NCBI RefSeq assembly: GCF_003597395.2
Contig: NC_133770.1
Location: 30,837,446-30,901,445, forward strand
From: Chelonoidis abingdonii
Lineage: Eukaryota; Chordata; Testudines; Testudinidae
DNA length: 64,000 nucleotides
Reading direction: 5' to 3'
Shown here piece after piece: positions 11,927-21,209 of this stretch. The notes under the pieces were generated by a model. That model saw nothing but the letters and a program-made list of their open reading frames with translations. It did no database searches and was not told the DNA's origin. Position 1 is the stretch's first letter. Each line of letters begins with the position of its first letter. The translations under genes were made by a program, and so were the position numbers.

Positions 11927-13321
11927 AAGAAAGGGAAGAAATCGTTTCTTGACTTTTCAATGCACCTATGTCTAGCTGATACTGCGGTGGTAGATTGCGA
12001 TGCTGCAGCAGTGAAGAGCAGTATCCGCTCTCTCCCCTCCCGGTGGAGACGGGTGCAGTATGACTGATATCCGTCGGCACCATTGCCTGTGAGTGCTCCT
12101 GGCTGGCCTGAGGTGAGGCTGGGCAGGGGCGCCTGGGTAAAAATAGGAATGACTCCAGTCATTCGCAGTAGATGGACAGAACGGCTGTAACATGTCCTTC
12201 ATCATAGCAACTGGGGCTGAGCTCACAGCCCTCTCTTTCCTGTGTAAAGAAAGATTGTGTACTGCCTGACTTGAATTGCAGCGGGATGCCTGGCTCCTCT
12301 CCCAACGCTTAATGTTCTTCTGGACTGTCATAGCCCCGGTAAGGGGGGAGAGGCTGCTCTTCATTTTATCTCATAACAAGTCACTGTTTTTATTCTGATT
12401 CTTTATAACTGTCATGACACAATGGAGGGACACTGCATGGTAGCCCAGGAGTTGGGGGAGAGGAAGCAGGGTGGAGTTGTTGGCAGGGCCACACCCCGTG
12501 AATGGCATGTAGGTCTATTTCTGCAGGACATTGGTTCTCTAGTACATTGCCCCATATTTTGGCGATGACTCTATGTTTAGAAACATAAGGAGCATTGACT
12601 CGGGGAGTCATTCATTTTGCCTTTGCGCGCTGGCCAATCTCAGCCAGGGGCACCATGCTGCGACAGACAGTAAGCAGAAGGACAGATAACCATCATCCAT
12701 TGCAATTTTACACTGGAGCAGACGGTACGAAACGACTGATTAATCGTCTCCTGCTATAAGGCAAAAGCAATGAATGCTTCTGTGTAGGCTTGGAGTACGC
12801 CTCTGTCTGCGGATCCGTACAAGGTGGACTGTAAAAAAAAAAAAAAAAAAAAAAAGCTGAACAGGCTCCATGGTTGCCCTGCTAATGGGTCTGCAGGGCA
12901 ATCCAGGGAAAAAGGGGAAATGATGGTTGCCGTTGCTTTCCCGGAGGAAGGAATGACTGAGCAATTTACAGAACCACCGCGACAATGATTTTTGCTCATC
13001 AATTCTGGGCTCTCAACCCAGAATTCAAGGGCGGGGGAGACTGCGGGACTATGGATAGCTATGGAAATAGCTACTCCACAGTGCAACGCTCTGGAAATCG
13101 ATGCTATCCTCGGACCATGGACGCACACCGCCAAATTAATGTGCTTAGTGTGGCCGTGTGCACTCGACTTTATACAATCTGTTTTATAAAACCGGTTTAT
13201 GTAAAATCGGAATAATTCCATAGTGTAGACGTACCCCAAAAGAGCTAATGCACTTCTGGGCTGCATAAACAGGGGAATCTTGAGAAGGCGTAGAGCAGTT
13301 ATTTTACTTCTTTATTTGGCA

Positions 13322-13329
13322 CTGGTGTG
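13322..13329 (+). repeat. Left 8-bp target duplication of hAT element
   Basis: ctggtgtg precedes the element and is repeated exactly at 13940-13947. Eight-base duplications are the hallmark of hAT transposition. Confidence 0.85.
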
Positions 13330-13939
13330 CAGGACCAGTGCAAGAAGTTTCGTGCCCTAGGCGAAACTTCCACCTTGCACCCCCTCAGCCCTTCAGCAGC
13401 TCCCTGCCCCCCCCCCGCCCTGAGGCGCTCCCACCCCCATGGCAACTCCCCACCCTCTGGCCCGGGGAGCCCCGTGGTACCTCCCCACCCTAGCTCAACT
13501 CTGCTCTGCGTCCTCTCCAAGCACGCTACCCTGGTCTAATTCTCCTCCCAGGCTTGGTGCCAAACAGCTGATTGGCACCGCAAGCCTGAGAGGCAGGAGA
13601 AGCAAAGCAGAGACTGCGCGGTGGAACCCCTGGGCTGCCAGCTGCTGGCGGTGGTGCGCTGCCCCAGGGGAACTCCTGGGCTGCCGGCGGCAGCACACTG
13701 ACCAAGGGGAACCCCTGGGCTGCCGGTGCACTGATCCAGGGGAACCCCTGGGCTGCTGGCAGCGCGCTGACCCAGGGGACTCCCTGGGCTGCCGGCGGCA
13801 GCTCAGACTCCCTTTTCCTCCCAGGGCAGCAGCCACTCAAACACTTAAAAAAAATTTGGGGGTCACTGCTTTTTGGTGTCCCCAAATCTTGGTGCCCTAG
13901 ACAACCGCCTAGTCCGCCTAAATGGTAGCACCAGCCCTG
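13330..13939 (+). mobile_element. Non-autonomous hAT element, 610 bp
   Basis: The element begins caggaccagtgc and ends gcaccagccctg, giving imperfect terminal inverted repeats of the CAGGG type. Exact 8-bp duplications (ctggtgtg) flank it. Both features are diagnostic of hAT elements. The interior is GC-rich, with short direct repeats near 13620-13800 based on 'ggggaacccctgggctgc'. It has no transposase domain. The open frames here (up to 153 codons) follow from the GC-rich repeats and appear in several frames on both strands, so I do not call a gene. It sits in the LINE at 10150-14462, which continues in PLLEY-type sequence right after it. Confidence 0.88.
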
Positions 13940-13947
13940 CTGGTGTG
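13940..13947 (+). repeat. Right 8-bp target duplication of hAT element
   Basis: This ctggtgtg is identical to 13322-13329. Confidence 0.85.
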
Positions 13948-14619
13948 ACCACTACTGGAATACTTTGTCCAATTCTGGTGTTCACAATTCAAAAAGGTTG
14001 ATAAATTTGAGAGGGTTCAAAGAAGAGCCATGAGAACAAGTAAAGGCTTAGAAACATACTTTATAGTGATAGATTCAAGGAGCACAAGTGATTTAACAAA
14101 CAGAAGCTTAAGGGGTGATTTGATTGCAATCTAAGAATACCTACATGGAGAACAAATATTTAATAGTGTTATCTTCAATCTAGCACAGAAAGGGAGAACA
14201 TGATCAATGGCTGAAAGTTGAAGCTAGACAAATTCAGACTGGAAATAGGGCACACATTTTTAACAGTGAGAATAATTAACCATTGGAACAATTTACCAAT
14301 GGTTGTAGTGGATTCTCCATCATGGACAATTTTTAAATCAAGATTAGAGGTTTTTCTAAAAGTTATGCTCTAGGAATTGTTTTGGGAAAGTTCTATGGCC
14401 TATGATATACAGGAGGTCGGACTATCACAATGGTCCCTTCTGGCCTTAGAATCTATGCATCTTTTTGGCCTCTTATTCACAGGCCTTTTCCTTTGTTCAG
14501 CTTCCAAATGCTTTTCATCTATCCCTTGTGTAGAGTACAAAATACTTTATATGGACTAGATACATTTGTGTGCACATTGTGTGCCCTTAACTACGGGAGG
14601 TGATTACTTTACATATCTA

Positions 14620-15188
14620 CTAAATTCCCTGTAAGCTGTGTGGCTGCACAGCTGGCTCTCAAGTGCCATGCAGGTGGGGCAAGGCACCCCTCTCCTGGCC
14701 CAGCCTTGCCGGAGCTGCTGCAAACTGGGAGAGGCACCTCTCACTCAGCCCCCAGCTTCTGGGGCAAGAGAGGGCTGAGGGGGGGAGTCCTTTCTCCCTG
14801 CTGCAGCCCTGGGCAGCTTGCACCCCAAAGCCCTCATCCCTGGCCCAACCCCAGCCCTCCCACCTCCTGCACCCTAATCCTCTGCTCCAGCCCTGACCCG
14901 CTCCCACACCCCGAGCCCCTCATCCTTGGCCCTATCCCAGAGCCTTCACCCCTAGCTGGAGCCCTCACCCTCTGCACCCAATGCTCTGCCCCAGCCCTGA
15001 ACCCTTTCCTGCATCATAAATGCCTCATCACCAGCCCCACCGTAGAGCCTGCACCCACAGCCGGAGCCCTCATCCCCCCCCCCCCCACCAAACCCCTCGT
15101 CTCTACCCTCACCACACATCACCTCCATATTGGTGCACATAACAAAATTCATTCCGCACATGGACATAAAAAATTAGAGGGAACACTG
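14620..15188. mobile_element. Non-autonomous hAT-type element, 569 bp, C-rich core
   Basis: The left end ctaaattccctgtaa aligns without gaps to the reverse complement of the right end, cagtgttccctctaa (10 of 15 bases). The flanks carry an exact 8-bp duplication, catatcta, at 14612-14619 and 15189-15196. The interior from about 14830 to 15115 is a degenerate C-rich array built from 'cccagccct' and 'gagccctcatcc' phrases. This explains the 227-codon open frame from 14640, which I do not regard as a gene. The right part has a conserved-looking block (catcacctccatattggtgc). The element carries no transposase. Confidence 0.8.
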
Positions 15189-15639
15189 CATATCTACACT
15201 TCTGAATCAAACTGCACAATTTCTAGTCTCAAGTTATATTTTCAAAATATTATTGTTTTATTTTACTGTAAAAAACTCAGTTGTTACCTCTGCTACTTGC
15301 TCAATAAAGGATACCTCAAATAATCATGTTGTATCTATACAGTTAGTACTTCTCAGACCAAAGGATTTAAATTCGTTACACATTATGTGCAGTAGGGAAT
15401 TATTACCCACTACTGAAATGCAATTCTCTCTATTATGGAAGGCAGCACACTGGAAAAGAGAGAATTAAGGTTCCAATGTTGGTCATGGACACCAGGGTAC
15501 ACACCTACTTTTATTAAAAAGTGCCACATATCTTTAAAGTCTGTGAAAAGCAAACAGAACTTCACTTGTGAAGAATTTGTCTATGAGGCACCCTTTGTAA
15601 GTTGCCTGGAACTCAATTTGTCTCACTTGGGAGGATGAG

Positions 15640-15735
15640 AGCGGGGTTACTACACCTTGCTAGGGTTTGAACCTATAGTTCAAGAGAGTCTAGGTATTTC
15701 AGGCCTAGTGCTTAGTCCACTAGAGCAGCTCATTC
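15640..15735 (-). repeat. tRNA-derived SINE head or tRNA pseudogene
   Basis: On the minus strand, tagtggactaag resembles a pol III A box. About 45 bases later ggttcaaaccc (plus-strand 15663-15673) matches the B box consensus. The spacing and the intervening arm fit a decayed tRNA-like sequence. No intact cloverleaf or tail is clear, so a SINE remnant is more likely than a functional tRNA gene. Confidence 0.45.
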
Positions 15736-15739
15736 AGTT

Positions 15740-17150
15740 TTTGAAGTGTTAGCTTAATGAATCATTCCCCACAAAATGGTGATTTCTGATATTTCAGCCA
15801 AAACTCTGTTGCTTTTGCAGGAGTCCGAGTTCTTTTATCTTGCACATTGGTCTGAGCTGCAGAAACATTCCAGTTTATCACACACTGTTCTGTTCTGTCA
15901 CTTAGAAATATGCTCATGCTCACCAAGTGAATATTGATAAGATACCCTGAGAATGTGATAAAAACGGGGTAAAGAAAAGATATCTTTCAAATGTGACTAA
16001 TAAAGACTTTTAAAATGTGATAAAACACTTCTGAGAGGCCATTATTTAGAGTGAATCCTCAAAAGTGTACATGGAGTTGGAGGCTTTATTGTTTGGTCAT
16101 GCTCTTTGAAAGGTTTAGGGCTTTTACTCTGTGTTTCTATGAAAAAGCTCTTTGAAGGTCATGTTTGAATTCAAAGCTATACTTATTGTCTGTTTTTCCA
16201 TGCTATCTACATTACTGTTGCGTATCTCATTTGGAAGGCCAATATCTCCTGAAGGTAATATTTTCTAATTCCACTTTTATCCTACCCTCTGGTGTAGTGT
16301 TTGCCAGTGCATGTTTGCATCTGCAGGTGTTGATAAGGTAGAAAAAGCTACCTGACTAACATTATTATAGCACTTTTTTTCTCCCTAGGTAGTTTGAAAT
16401 GATTATCGCCTCCAGACTAGAGTCATATGCTAAAAGCTAGCATACCTTCATTCTGCAATACTGCCCTCATCACTTTGAAGTGATGGTGGCTGCAGAGATT
16501 ACCAGGCAGTGGGAAATCTTTCTGTCATTGAGAGAGAGGAGAAGGGAGAAAGGCAGCTTTTCAAGATGAACACTAACATGAGTAATATTATTTCTGAACT
16601 GAAGGCTGGGGCTCCCTGTTCAGAATTCAGAGCAGGCAATTAATCTCTCTTGGATGGAGAGCAGTACTAAACATAACCATTCCACTAAATTGCTGGATGT
16701 AATGATGGTTACAGGAAAAGAAGCAGGCACTAACACTGAAGCATAACCCCCCTTCCCCTGATTCTGAACTTGTTGTGTGAAATGTTGGCCTCTGTAATAG
16801 GGTGTGATTGTGCCTGGTATTTACATGGGTATAAAGTCTGGGGAAGAGCACAGGAGACTCCTTCTCAGTGCATAGTTTGTGCCAGAGTCAGGCACAGTTA
16901 CAGTCTTTGCATTAAGAGGAACATAGGGACCGCTCCTTCTCTATTCCTCCAGGGTGCACAGTCACCCAAGAGGAGGGGAAATTTGTGGGGGGAGGAAAAC
17001 AGGTTTACCATTCGGTCTCCTTTATCCAGAATGAGACTTGTGTGCTAGGGGTGAGAGTACACTGTACTCAGGGAAGTGGAACAGTGGTGAGTGTGCTTCC
17101 TAGGCTCCCCAGGGTACTCTTGGAGGCAAGGAGATACCACTCTTTGCTCC
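15740..17150. other. Unassigned DNA
   Basis: No gene, RNA or repeat could be recognised. The open frames on both strands around 16770-17050 are under 100 codons and carry no domain. Confidence 0.55.
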
Positions 17151-17157
17151 CCCAGAG

Positions 17158-17420
17158 CAGGGGTGGCTCCAGGCACCGGCATACCTAGTGCGTGCTTGGG
17201 GCGGCAAGCCATGGGGGGGTGCTCTGCCAGTCGCCGTGACGGCAGCAAGCAGGTTGCCTTCGGCGGCATGCCTGCGGAGGATCCGCTGGTCCCGCAGCTT
17301 TGGCGGACCTCCCACAGGTGTGGCACTGAATTTGCAGGACCGGGGACCTCCCGCAGGTAAGCCGCCGAAGGCAGCCTGCCTGCCATGCTTGGGGCAGCAA
17401 AATACCTAGAGCCACCCCTG
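17158..17420 (+). mobile_element. Small hAT MITE family A, copy 1
   Basis: It starts caggggtggctccagg and ends ctagagccacccctg, a clear terminal inverted repeat. The flanks are ccccagag (17150-17157) and ccccggag (17421-17428), 7 of 8 identical, an hAT-length duplication. The body (cttggggcggcaagcc…ggcggacctcccacagg…cttggggcagcaaaat) is shared with 38887-39160 and, in reverse, with 47366-47587. There is no coding capacity; the many GC-rich open frames are overlapping artefacts. Confidence 0.88.
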
Positions 17421-17732
17421 CCCCGGAGGCAGTGTTACTTGGCACCACCTCAACACAAGACTGTACTTTCAAGGCACAACTGAGCCAGTAGAAAACGTGG
17501 TCAGTTTGACTCCACTGAGAGCAGCTTTTCCAGGGGTGGGAGTGATGATGAGCCTGAAAATGATTTTGTTGTCCTTAACCTTTACAAAAATGCAACTAAA
17601 GAGACAACTGACTGATTAATACTTGTTCTTGCTTTTAAATTGCTGTGAGACATTCACAGAACTAAACCCATGTTTGCCTGGGTACTATTGCACTGGAACA
17701 AAACAGGCAAGGAGTTCTGGGGTAGGATGCTT

Positions 17733-17793
17733 AGCTGATGTAAACGGTATAGCTCTACTGGATTCAGAGGAGCTAAGCTCATTTACATCAGCT
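17733..17793. repeat. Short palindromic repeat (MITE-like)
   Basis: The 12-bp arm agctgatgtaaa at 17733-17744 is matched exactly by its reverse complement tttacatcagct at 17782-17793. The sequence between also pairs partly. It resembles the foldback at 3438-3516, which contains gctggtgtaaa. Confidence 0.55.
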
Positions 17794-18179
17794 GAGGATC
17801 AGGCCCATCATACCTATAAATATAACTTGGCGTGTCAAAGCAGGCCTGCCATTTGAGGACCTCAGGTGTGGCTAAAGTTTCCTCATGCCTTTGTGTTTTT
17901 GTAATGGAAGCAAGCCCCCTGAAACACATTCAATTATAATGTAGGTAGTTTACAGCATTCTTTCACAGCGTTCTCTTCCCCAGGCTTAGTAATAATATAG
18001 AACTTGGATCAAAAGGCATGTAATAAGCACACCAAAAAAAGAAGCGTATTCTCTCTGAACCACAGAGCTTATATTCTTTCATTTTTGGTCCCTTTGTCCA
18101 TGTTTTTTTCTTTCAGTTTTCTTTTCTTCTCTCATCTTAATGAGTGAGGCAGCAGAAAGATACATGATAGACAGAGTGT

Positions 18180-18245
18180 GGAAAGGGAATCCAGGATGCT
18201 CCTACATTCTAACCCACCATGTGACTGTGGGCAAATCATTTATGC
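18180..18245 (+). repeat. Possible MIR/CORE-SINE scrap
   Basis: ccaccatgtgactgtgggca followed by aatcattta resembles the CORE segment of MIR-type SINEs ('gtgtgaccttgggcaagtca'). It is short and diverged. Confidence 0.35.
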
Positions 18246-18384
18246 CAAAATTTTCATATATAGGTGCCTAAGAATCCATATTAAATATAAATAAGGATGA
18301 ATATTTGGATAACCTGGGGCAGCCAAATTTATATATTTTGGCCTGAATCCCTCGGCCTTGATTGCTATAAAATGTTAATATTTT

Positions 18385-18648
18385 AAGAGTAACTCTTACC
18401 TGACCAGGATGCTGTGAAGATTAGTCCTACTTTTTGTTCAGACAAACACATTTGGTTACAATTTGCAGGAGATAATGCTGCCCAAGTCTTGTTTACAATG
18501 TCACCTGAGAGTGAGAACAGGCATTCGCATGAGACTTTTGTAGACAGCATCACAAGGTATTTACATGCCAGATATGCTAAACATTCATATGCCCCGTCAT
18601 GCTTTGGCCACCATTCCAGAGGACATGCTTCCATGCTGATGATGCTTG
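18385..18648 (-). pseudogene. hAT transposase C-terminal (dimerisation) domain, antisense
   Basis: On the minus strand an uninterrupted 83-codon frame reads PLEWWPKHDG, then LACKYLVMLSTKVSCECLF, then SLSGDIVNKTWAALSPANCN. This is the order of motifs in the C-terminal dimerisation region of hAT transposases (ZBED-like). The conserved WW pair is present. Only this domain is preserved: no BED finger or DDE core lies upstream, and the usual 3' end of the element is missing after 18385. The same domain stands in the opposite orientation at 19040-19290, 400 bases away. Confidence 0.82.
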
Positions 18649-18711
18649 TTAATTAAATTTGTGACTGAACTCCTTGGGAAAGAATTGTATGTCTCCTGTT
18701 CTGTTTTACTC

Positions 18712-19672
18712 ACATTCTACCATATATTTCATATTATAACAGTCTTGGATGATGACCCAACACATTTGTTTTAAGAACACTTTCACAGCAGATTTGACAA
18801 AAGACAAAGAAGGTACCAATGTGAGATTTCTAAAAATAGCTACAGCACTCGACCCAAGGTTTAAGTGCCTTCCAAAACTTGAGAGGAATGAGGTGTGGAG
18901 CATACTTTCAGAAGTCTTAAAAGAGCAACACTCCGATGCAGAAACTATAGAACCTGAACCACCAAAAAAGAAAATCAACCTTCTGCTGGTAGAATCTGAC
19001 TCAGATGATGAAAATGAACATGCGTTGGTCCACACTGCTTTGGATCATTATCGAGCAGAACCTGTCATCAGCATGGACGCATATCTTCTGGAATGATGGT
19101 TGAAGCATGAAGAGACATATGAATCTTCAGTGCATCTGGCACATAAATACCTTGCGATGCCGGCTACAACCGTGCCATGTGAACGCCTGTTCTCACTTTC
19201 AGGTGACGTTGTAAACAAGATGTGAGCAGCATTATCTCCTGCAAATTATAAGCAAACTTATTTGTCTGAGCAATTGGCTGAAGTAGGACTGAGTGGACTT
19301 GTAGGTTCTAAAGTTTCACATTGTTTTATTTTTGAATGCAGTTTTTTTGGTACATAATTCTACATTTGTAACTTCAACTTTCATTATAAAGAGATTGCAC
19401 TACAGTACTTGTATTAGAGGAATTGAAATTTACCATTTCTTTTGTTTTTTTACAGTTCACATATTTGTAATAAAAATAAATATAAAATGAGCACTGTACA
19501 CTTTGTATTCTGTGTTGTAATTTAAATAAATATATTTGAAATTGTAGAAAACATCCAAATATATTTAAATAAATGGCATTCTATTATTGTTTAACAGTGC
19601 AATTAATCAAGATTAATTTTTTTAATTGCACAATTAATTGTGATTTTTTTTTAAAATTGCTTGATAGCCCTG
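18712..19672 (+). mobile_element. 3' part of an autonomous-type hAT element
   Basis: From 18749 a frame reads FLKIATALDPRFKCLPKLER, followed by an acidic/basic linker (PPKKKINLLL, SDSDDENE) and YRAEPVISMDAYLLE. A stop then replaces the first of two conserved tryptophans (19094-19096). Similarity continues with LAHKYLAMPATTVPCERLFSL and SGDVVNKM, where a second stop occurs. This is the C-terminal part of an hAT transposase. The 3' untranslated region is AT-rich and ends ttgatagccctg at 19672, a CAGGG-type terminal repeat in reverse complement. The next bases, attctaat, would be the 8-bp target copy. The 5' end with BED finger and catalytic aspartates is absent. The antisense LINE begins exactly at 19673. 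Confidence 0.82.
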
Positions 19673-20254
19673 ATTCTAATATATCTTTTTTCAAATGGGT
19701 TGATCACATCTGCATGCAGTATTCAAGATGTGGATATACCATGGATTTATATAGAGGCAATATGATATTTTCTGTCTTATTATCTATCCATTTCTTAATG
19801 ATTCCCAACGTTTTGTTTGCTTTTTTGACTGCTGCTGCACATTGAGTGGATGTTGTCAGAGAACTCTCCACAATGACTTCAAGATCTCTTTCCTGAGTGG
19901 TAATAGCTAATCTGGACGCCATCATTTTATAAATATAGTTGGAATTACGTTTTCCAATGTGCATTACTTTGCATTTATCAACATTGAATTTCATCTGCCA
20001 TTTTGTTGCCCAGTCACCCAGTTTTGTGAGATCCCTTTGTAGCTCTTGACAGTCTGCTGTGGACTTAACTGTCTTGAGTAGTTTGATATCATCTGCAAAT
20101 TATGCCACCTTACTATTTCTCCCTTTTCCCAGATCATTTGTGAATACGTTGAATAGGACTGGTCCCTGTACAGACCCTAGTGGGACACCACTATTTACCT
20201 CTCTCCATTCTGAGAACTGACCATTTATTACTACTCTTTGTTTCCTATCTTTTA

Positions 20255-20455
20255 CTGGTGACAAAGAGTCCTGTGGCACAGACGTATTGGAGCATGAGCT
20301 TTCATGGGTGAATACTCACTTAGTTAGGTGCATCTGACGGAGTGGGTATTCACCCACGAAACCTTATGCTCCAATACGTCTGTTAGTCTATAAGATAACA
20401 CAGGACTCTTTGTTGCTTTTCACAGATCCAGACTAACGTGGCTACCTCTCTGATA
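20255..20455. mobile_element. Snap-back repeat insertion with 10-bp target duplication
   Basis: The 201-bp insertion is flanked by exact ctatctttta copies at 20245-20254 and 20456-20465. The inner arms 20281-20319 and 20342-20380 pair at 35 of 39 positions around a 22-base loop. Outer arms acaaagagtcctgtg (20261-20275) and its exact complement (20399-20413) extend the foldback. Removing the insertion restores the LINE frame (NWLKD joined to RKQRV). The sequence resembles a widespread reptile repeat that I tentatively associate with Penelope-like elements, which often insert as inverted pieces. The class is an inference; the boundaries are direct. Confidence 0.75.
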
Positions 20456-20902
20456 CTATCTTTTAACCAGTTACTGTTCCATGAGAGGACCTTCCCTCTT
20501 ATCCCATGACAGCTTACTTTGCTTAAGAGCTTTTGGTGAGGGACCTTGTCAAAGACTTTCTGAAAATCTAAGTACACTATATCCACTGGATCTCTCTTAT
20601 CCACATGCTTGTTGACCCCCTCAAAGAATTCTAGTAGATGGTGAGGCATGATTTTCCTTTACAAAAATCATGTTGATTCTTCCCCAACAAATTATGTTCA
20701 TCTAAGTATCTGACAATTCTGTTCTTTACTATAGTTTCAATTAATTGGCCCAGTACTGAAGTCAGGTTTACTGGCCTGTAATTGCTGGGATCACCTCTGG
20801 AGCCCTTTTTAAAAATTGGTGTGACATTAGCTATCCTCAAGTCATTTGGTACAGAAGCTGATTTAAATGATAGTTTACAAACCAAGGTTAGTAGTTCTTC
20901 AG

Positions 20903-20944
20903 TTTCACATTATTCCCTCATTATTTCACATTATTCCCTCATAT
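20903..20944 (-). repeat. 21-bp direct duplication in the LINE
   Basis: tttcacattattccctcatta is followed at once by a second, nearly complete copy, a local tandem duplication in the antisense LINE. Confidence 0.7.
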
Positions 20945-21209
20945 CCTCAGCCATGAAGACTGATACAAAGAATTCATTTAGTTTTTCTGCAGTGGCCTTA
21001 CTGTCCTTGAGTGCTCCTTTAGCATCTTGATTGACCAGTGGCCCCTCTGGCTGTTTAGCAGGCTTCTTGCTTCTGATGAACTTAAAACAAATTTTTTTAT
21101 TCCTTTTTGAGTCTTTGGCTAGCTGTTCTTCAAATTCTTTTTTTGGCCTTCCTAATTATATTTTTACACTTCAACCCAGACGTCTTAACATCTGATATTA
21201 CACGGGGGA

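Larger units (their letters stand above)
11194..13235 (+). mobile_element. Harbinger-like non-autonomous element, copy 1
   Basis: The 2042-bp insertion starts ggcctggtctacactac and ends tagtgtagacgtacc, so the ends are inverted repeats of each other around 'tctacacta'. A second copy lies inverted at 52291-54348. Near 11572-11620 one frame reads KRAPAWTIREILDLIAV and then meets a stop. This resembles the start of the Myb/SANT-like domain carried by PIF/Harbinger accessory proteins. Bases after it keep that similarity only through frameshifts. No DDE transposase is recognisable, so mobilisation would have needed another element's enzyme. An A-run lies at about 12834-12855. The Harbinger assignment is an inference from the Myb-like scrap and the ends. 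The target duplication is not clear. Confidence 0.7.
10150..14462 (+). mobile_element. CR1/L2-group LINE carrying two DNA-transposon insertions
   Basis: The LINE sequence lies in three pieces: 10150-11193, 13236-13329 and 13940-14462. The first contains WEPFKKTLLDAPKA near 10165-10205, a DPDNLHLKDLKK-like stretch near 10325-10362, GKVPEGWKKANVMSVFKK near 10418-10470, and the reverse transcriptase catalytic box FADDT at 10945-10959. The short middle piece reads ANALLGCINRGI, a C-terminal ORF2 motif. The last contains PLLEYFVQFWCSQFKK near 13948-14000, RVQRRA near 14014-14033, and a 3' end near 14420-14462 (tggtcccttctggccttaga, then atctatgcat). The motif order across the two insertions is uninterrupted, so this was a single LINE. 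Stops and frameshifts are numerous. Confidence 0.88.
19673..21200 (-). mobile_element. CR1/L2-group LINE, antisense, interrupted twice
   Basis: Minus-strand translation gives ORF2 landmarks in order from high to low coordinates: AKDSKRNKKICFKFIRSKKP near 21060-21120, a KATAEKLNEFF-like stretch near 20975, VPNDLRIANVTPIFKKG near 20800-20850, SRGDPSNYRPVNLTSVLGQL near 20745-20800, DIVYLDFQKVFDKVPHQKLL near 20525-20590, then after the insertion at 20255-20455 KFNVDKCKVMHIGKRNSNY near 19930-19985 and AAVKKANKTLGIIKKW near 19795-19840. It belongs to the same group as 5505-7956 (both contain KCKVMHIGK). Its 3' end is cut off by the hAT end at 19672. Confidence 0.87.

Noticed and set aside
12834..12855. 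A-run as the poly(A) tail of a processed pseudogene
   Set aside because: It is internal to the Harbinger-like element and has a counterpart homopolymer in the inverted copy. No cDNA-like sequence precedes it.
11194..13235. hAT assignment for the 2-kb element
   Set aside because: Its ends contain gtctacac as in the 300-bp MITE at 29104, but no 8-bp duplication is seen at either copy, and the Myb/SANT-like scrap fits Harbinger better.
12754..13266. 170-codon minus-strand frame
   Set aside because: It lies in the Harbinger-like element across a homopolymer run and its right end. The frame is not kept in copy 2.
13439..13900. Overlapping 113-153-codon open frames on both strands
   Set aside because: They fall inside the non-autonomous hAT element with GC-rich direct repeats, which keep several frames open at once.
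14640..15323. 227-codon open frame
   Set aside because: It lies mostly inside the C-rich core of the hAT-type element at 14620-15188 and runs out of the element. It is low-complexity proline/serine sequence without a domain.
15640..15735. Functional tRNA gene
   Set aside because: A and B boxes are recognisable, but I could not fold a convincing acceptor stem, and the sequence looks like a SINE head.
18383..18634. Domesticated hAT-derived gene
   Set aside because: The antisense frame is only the C-terminal domain with no start, upstream domains or promoter evidence. I kept it as a pseudogene and as a finding to test.
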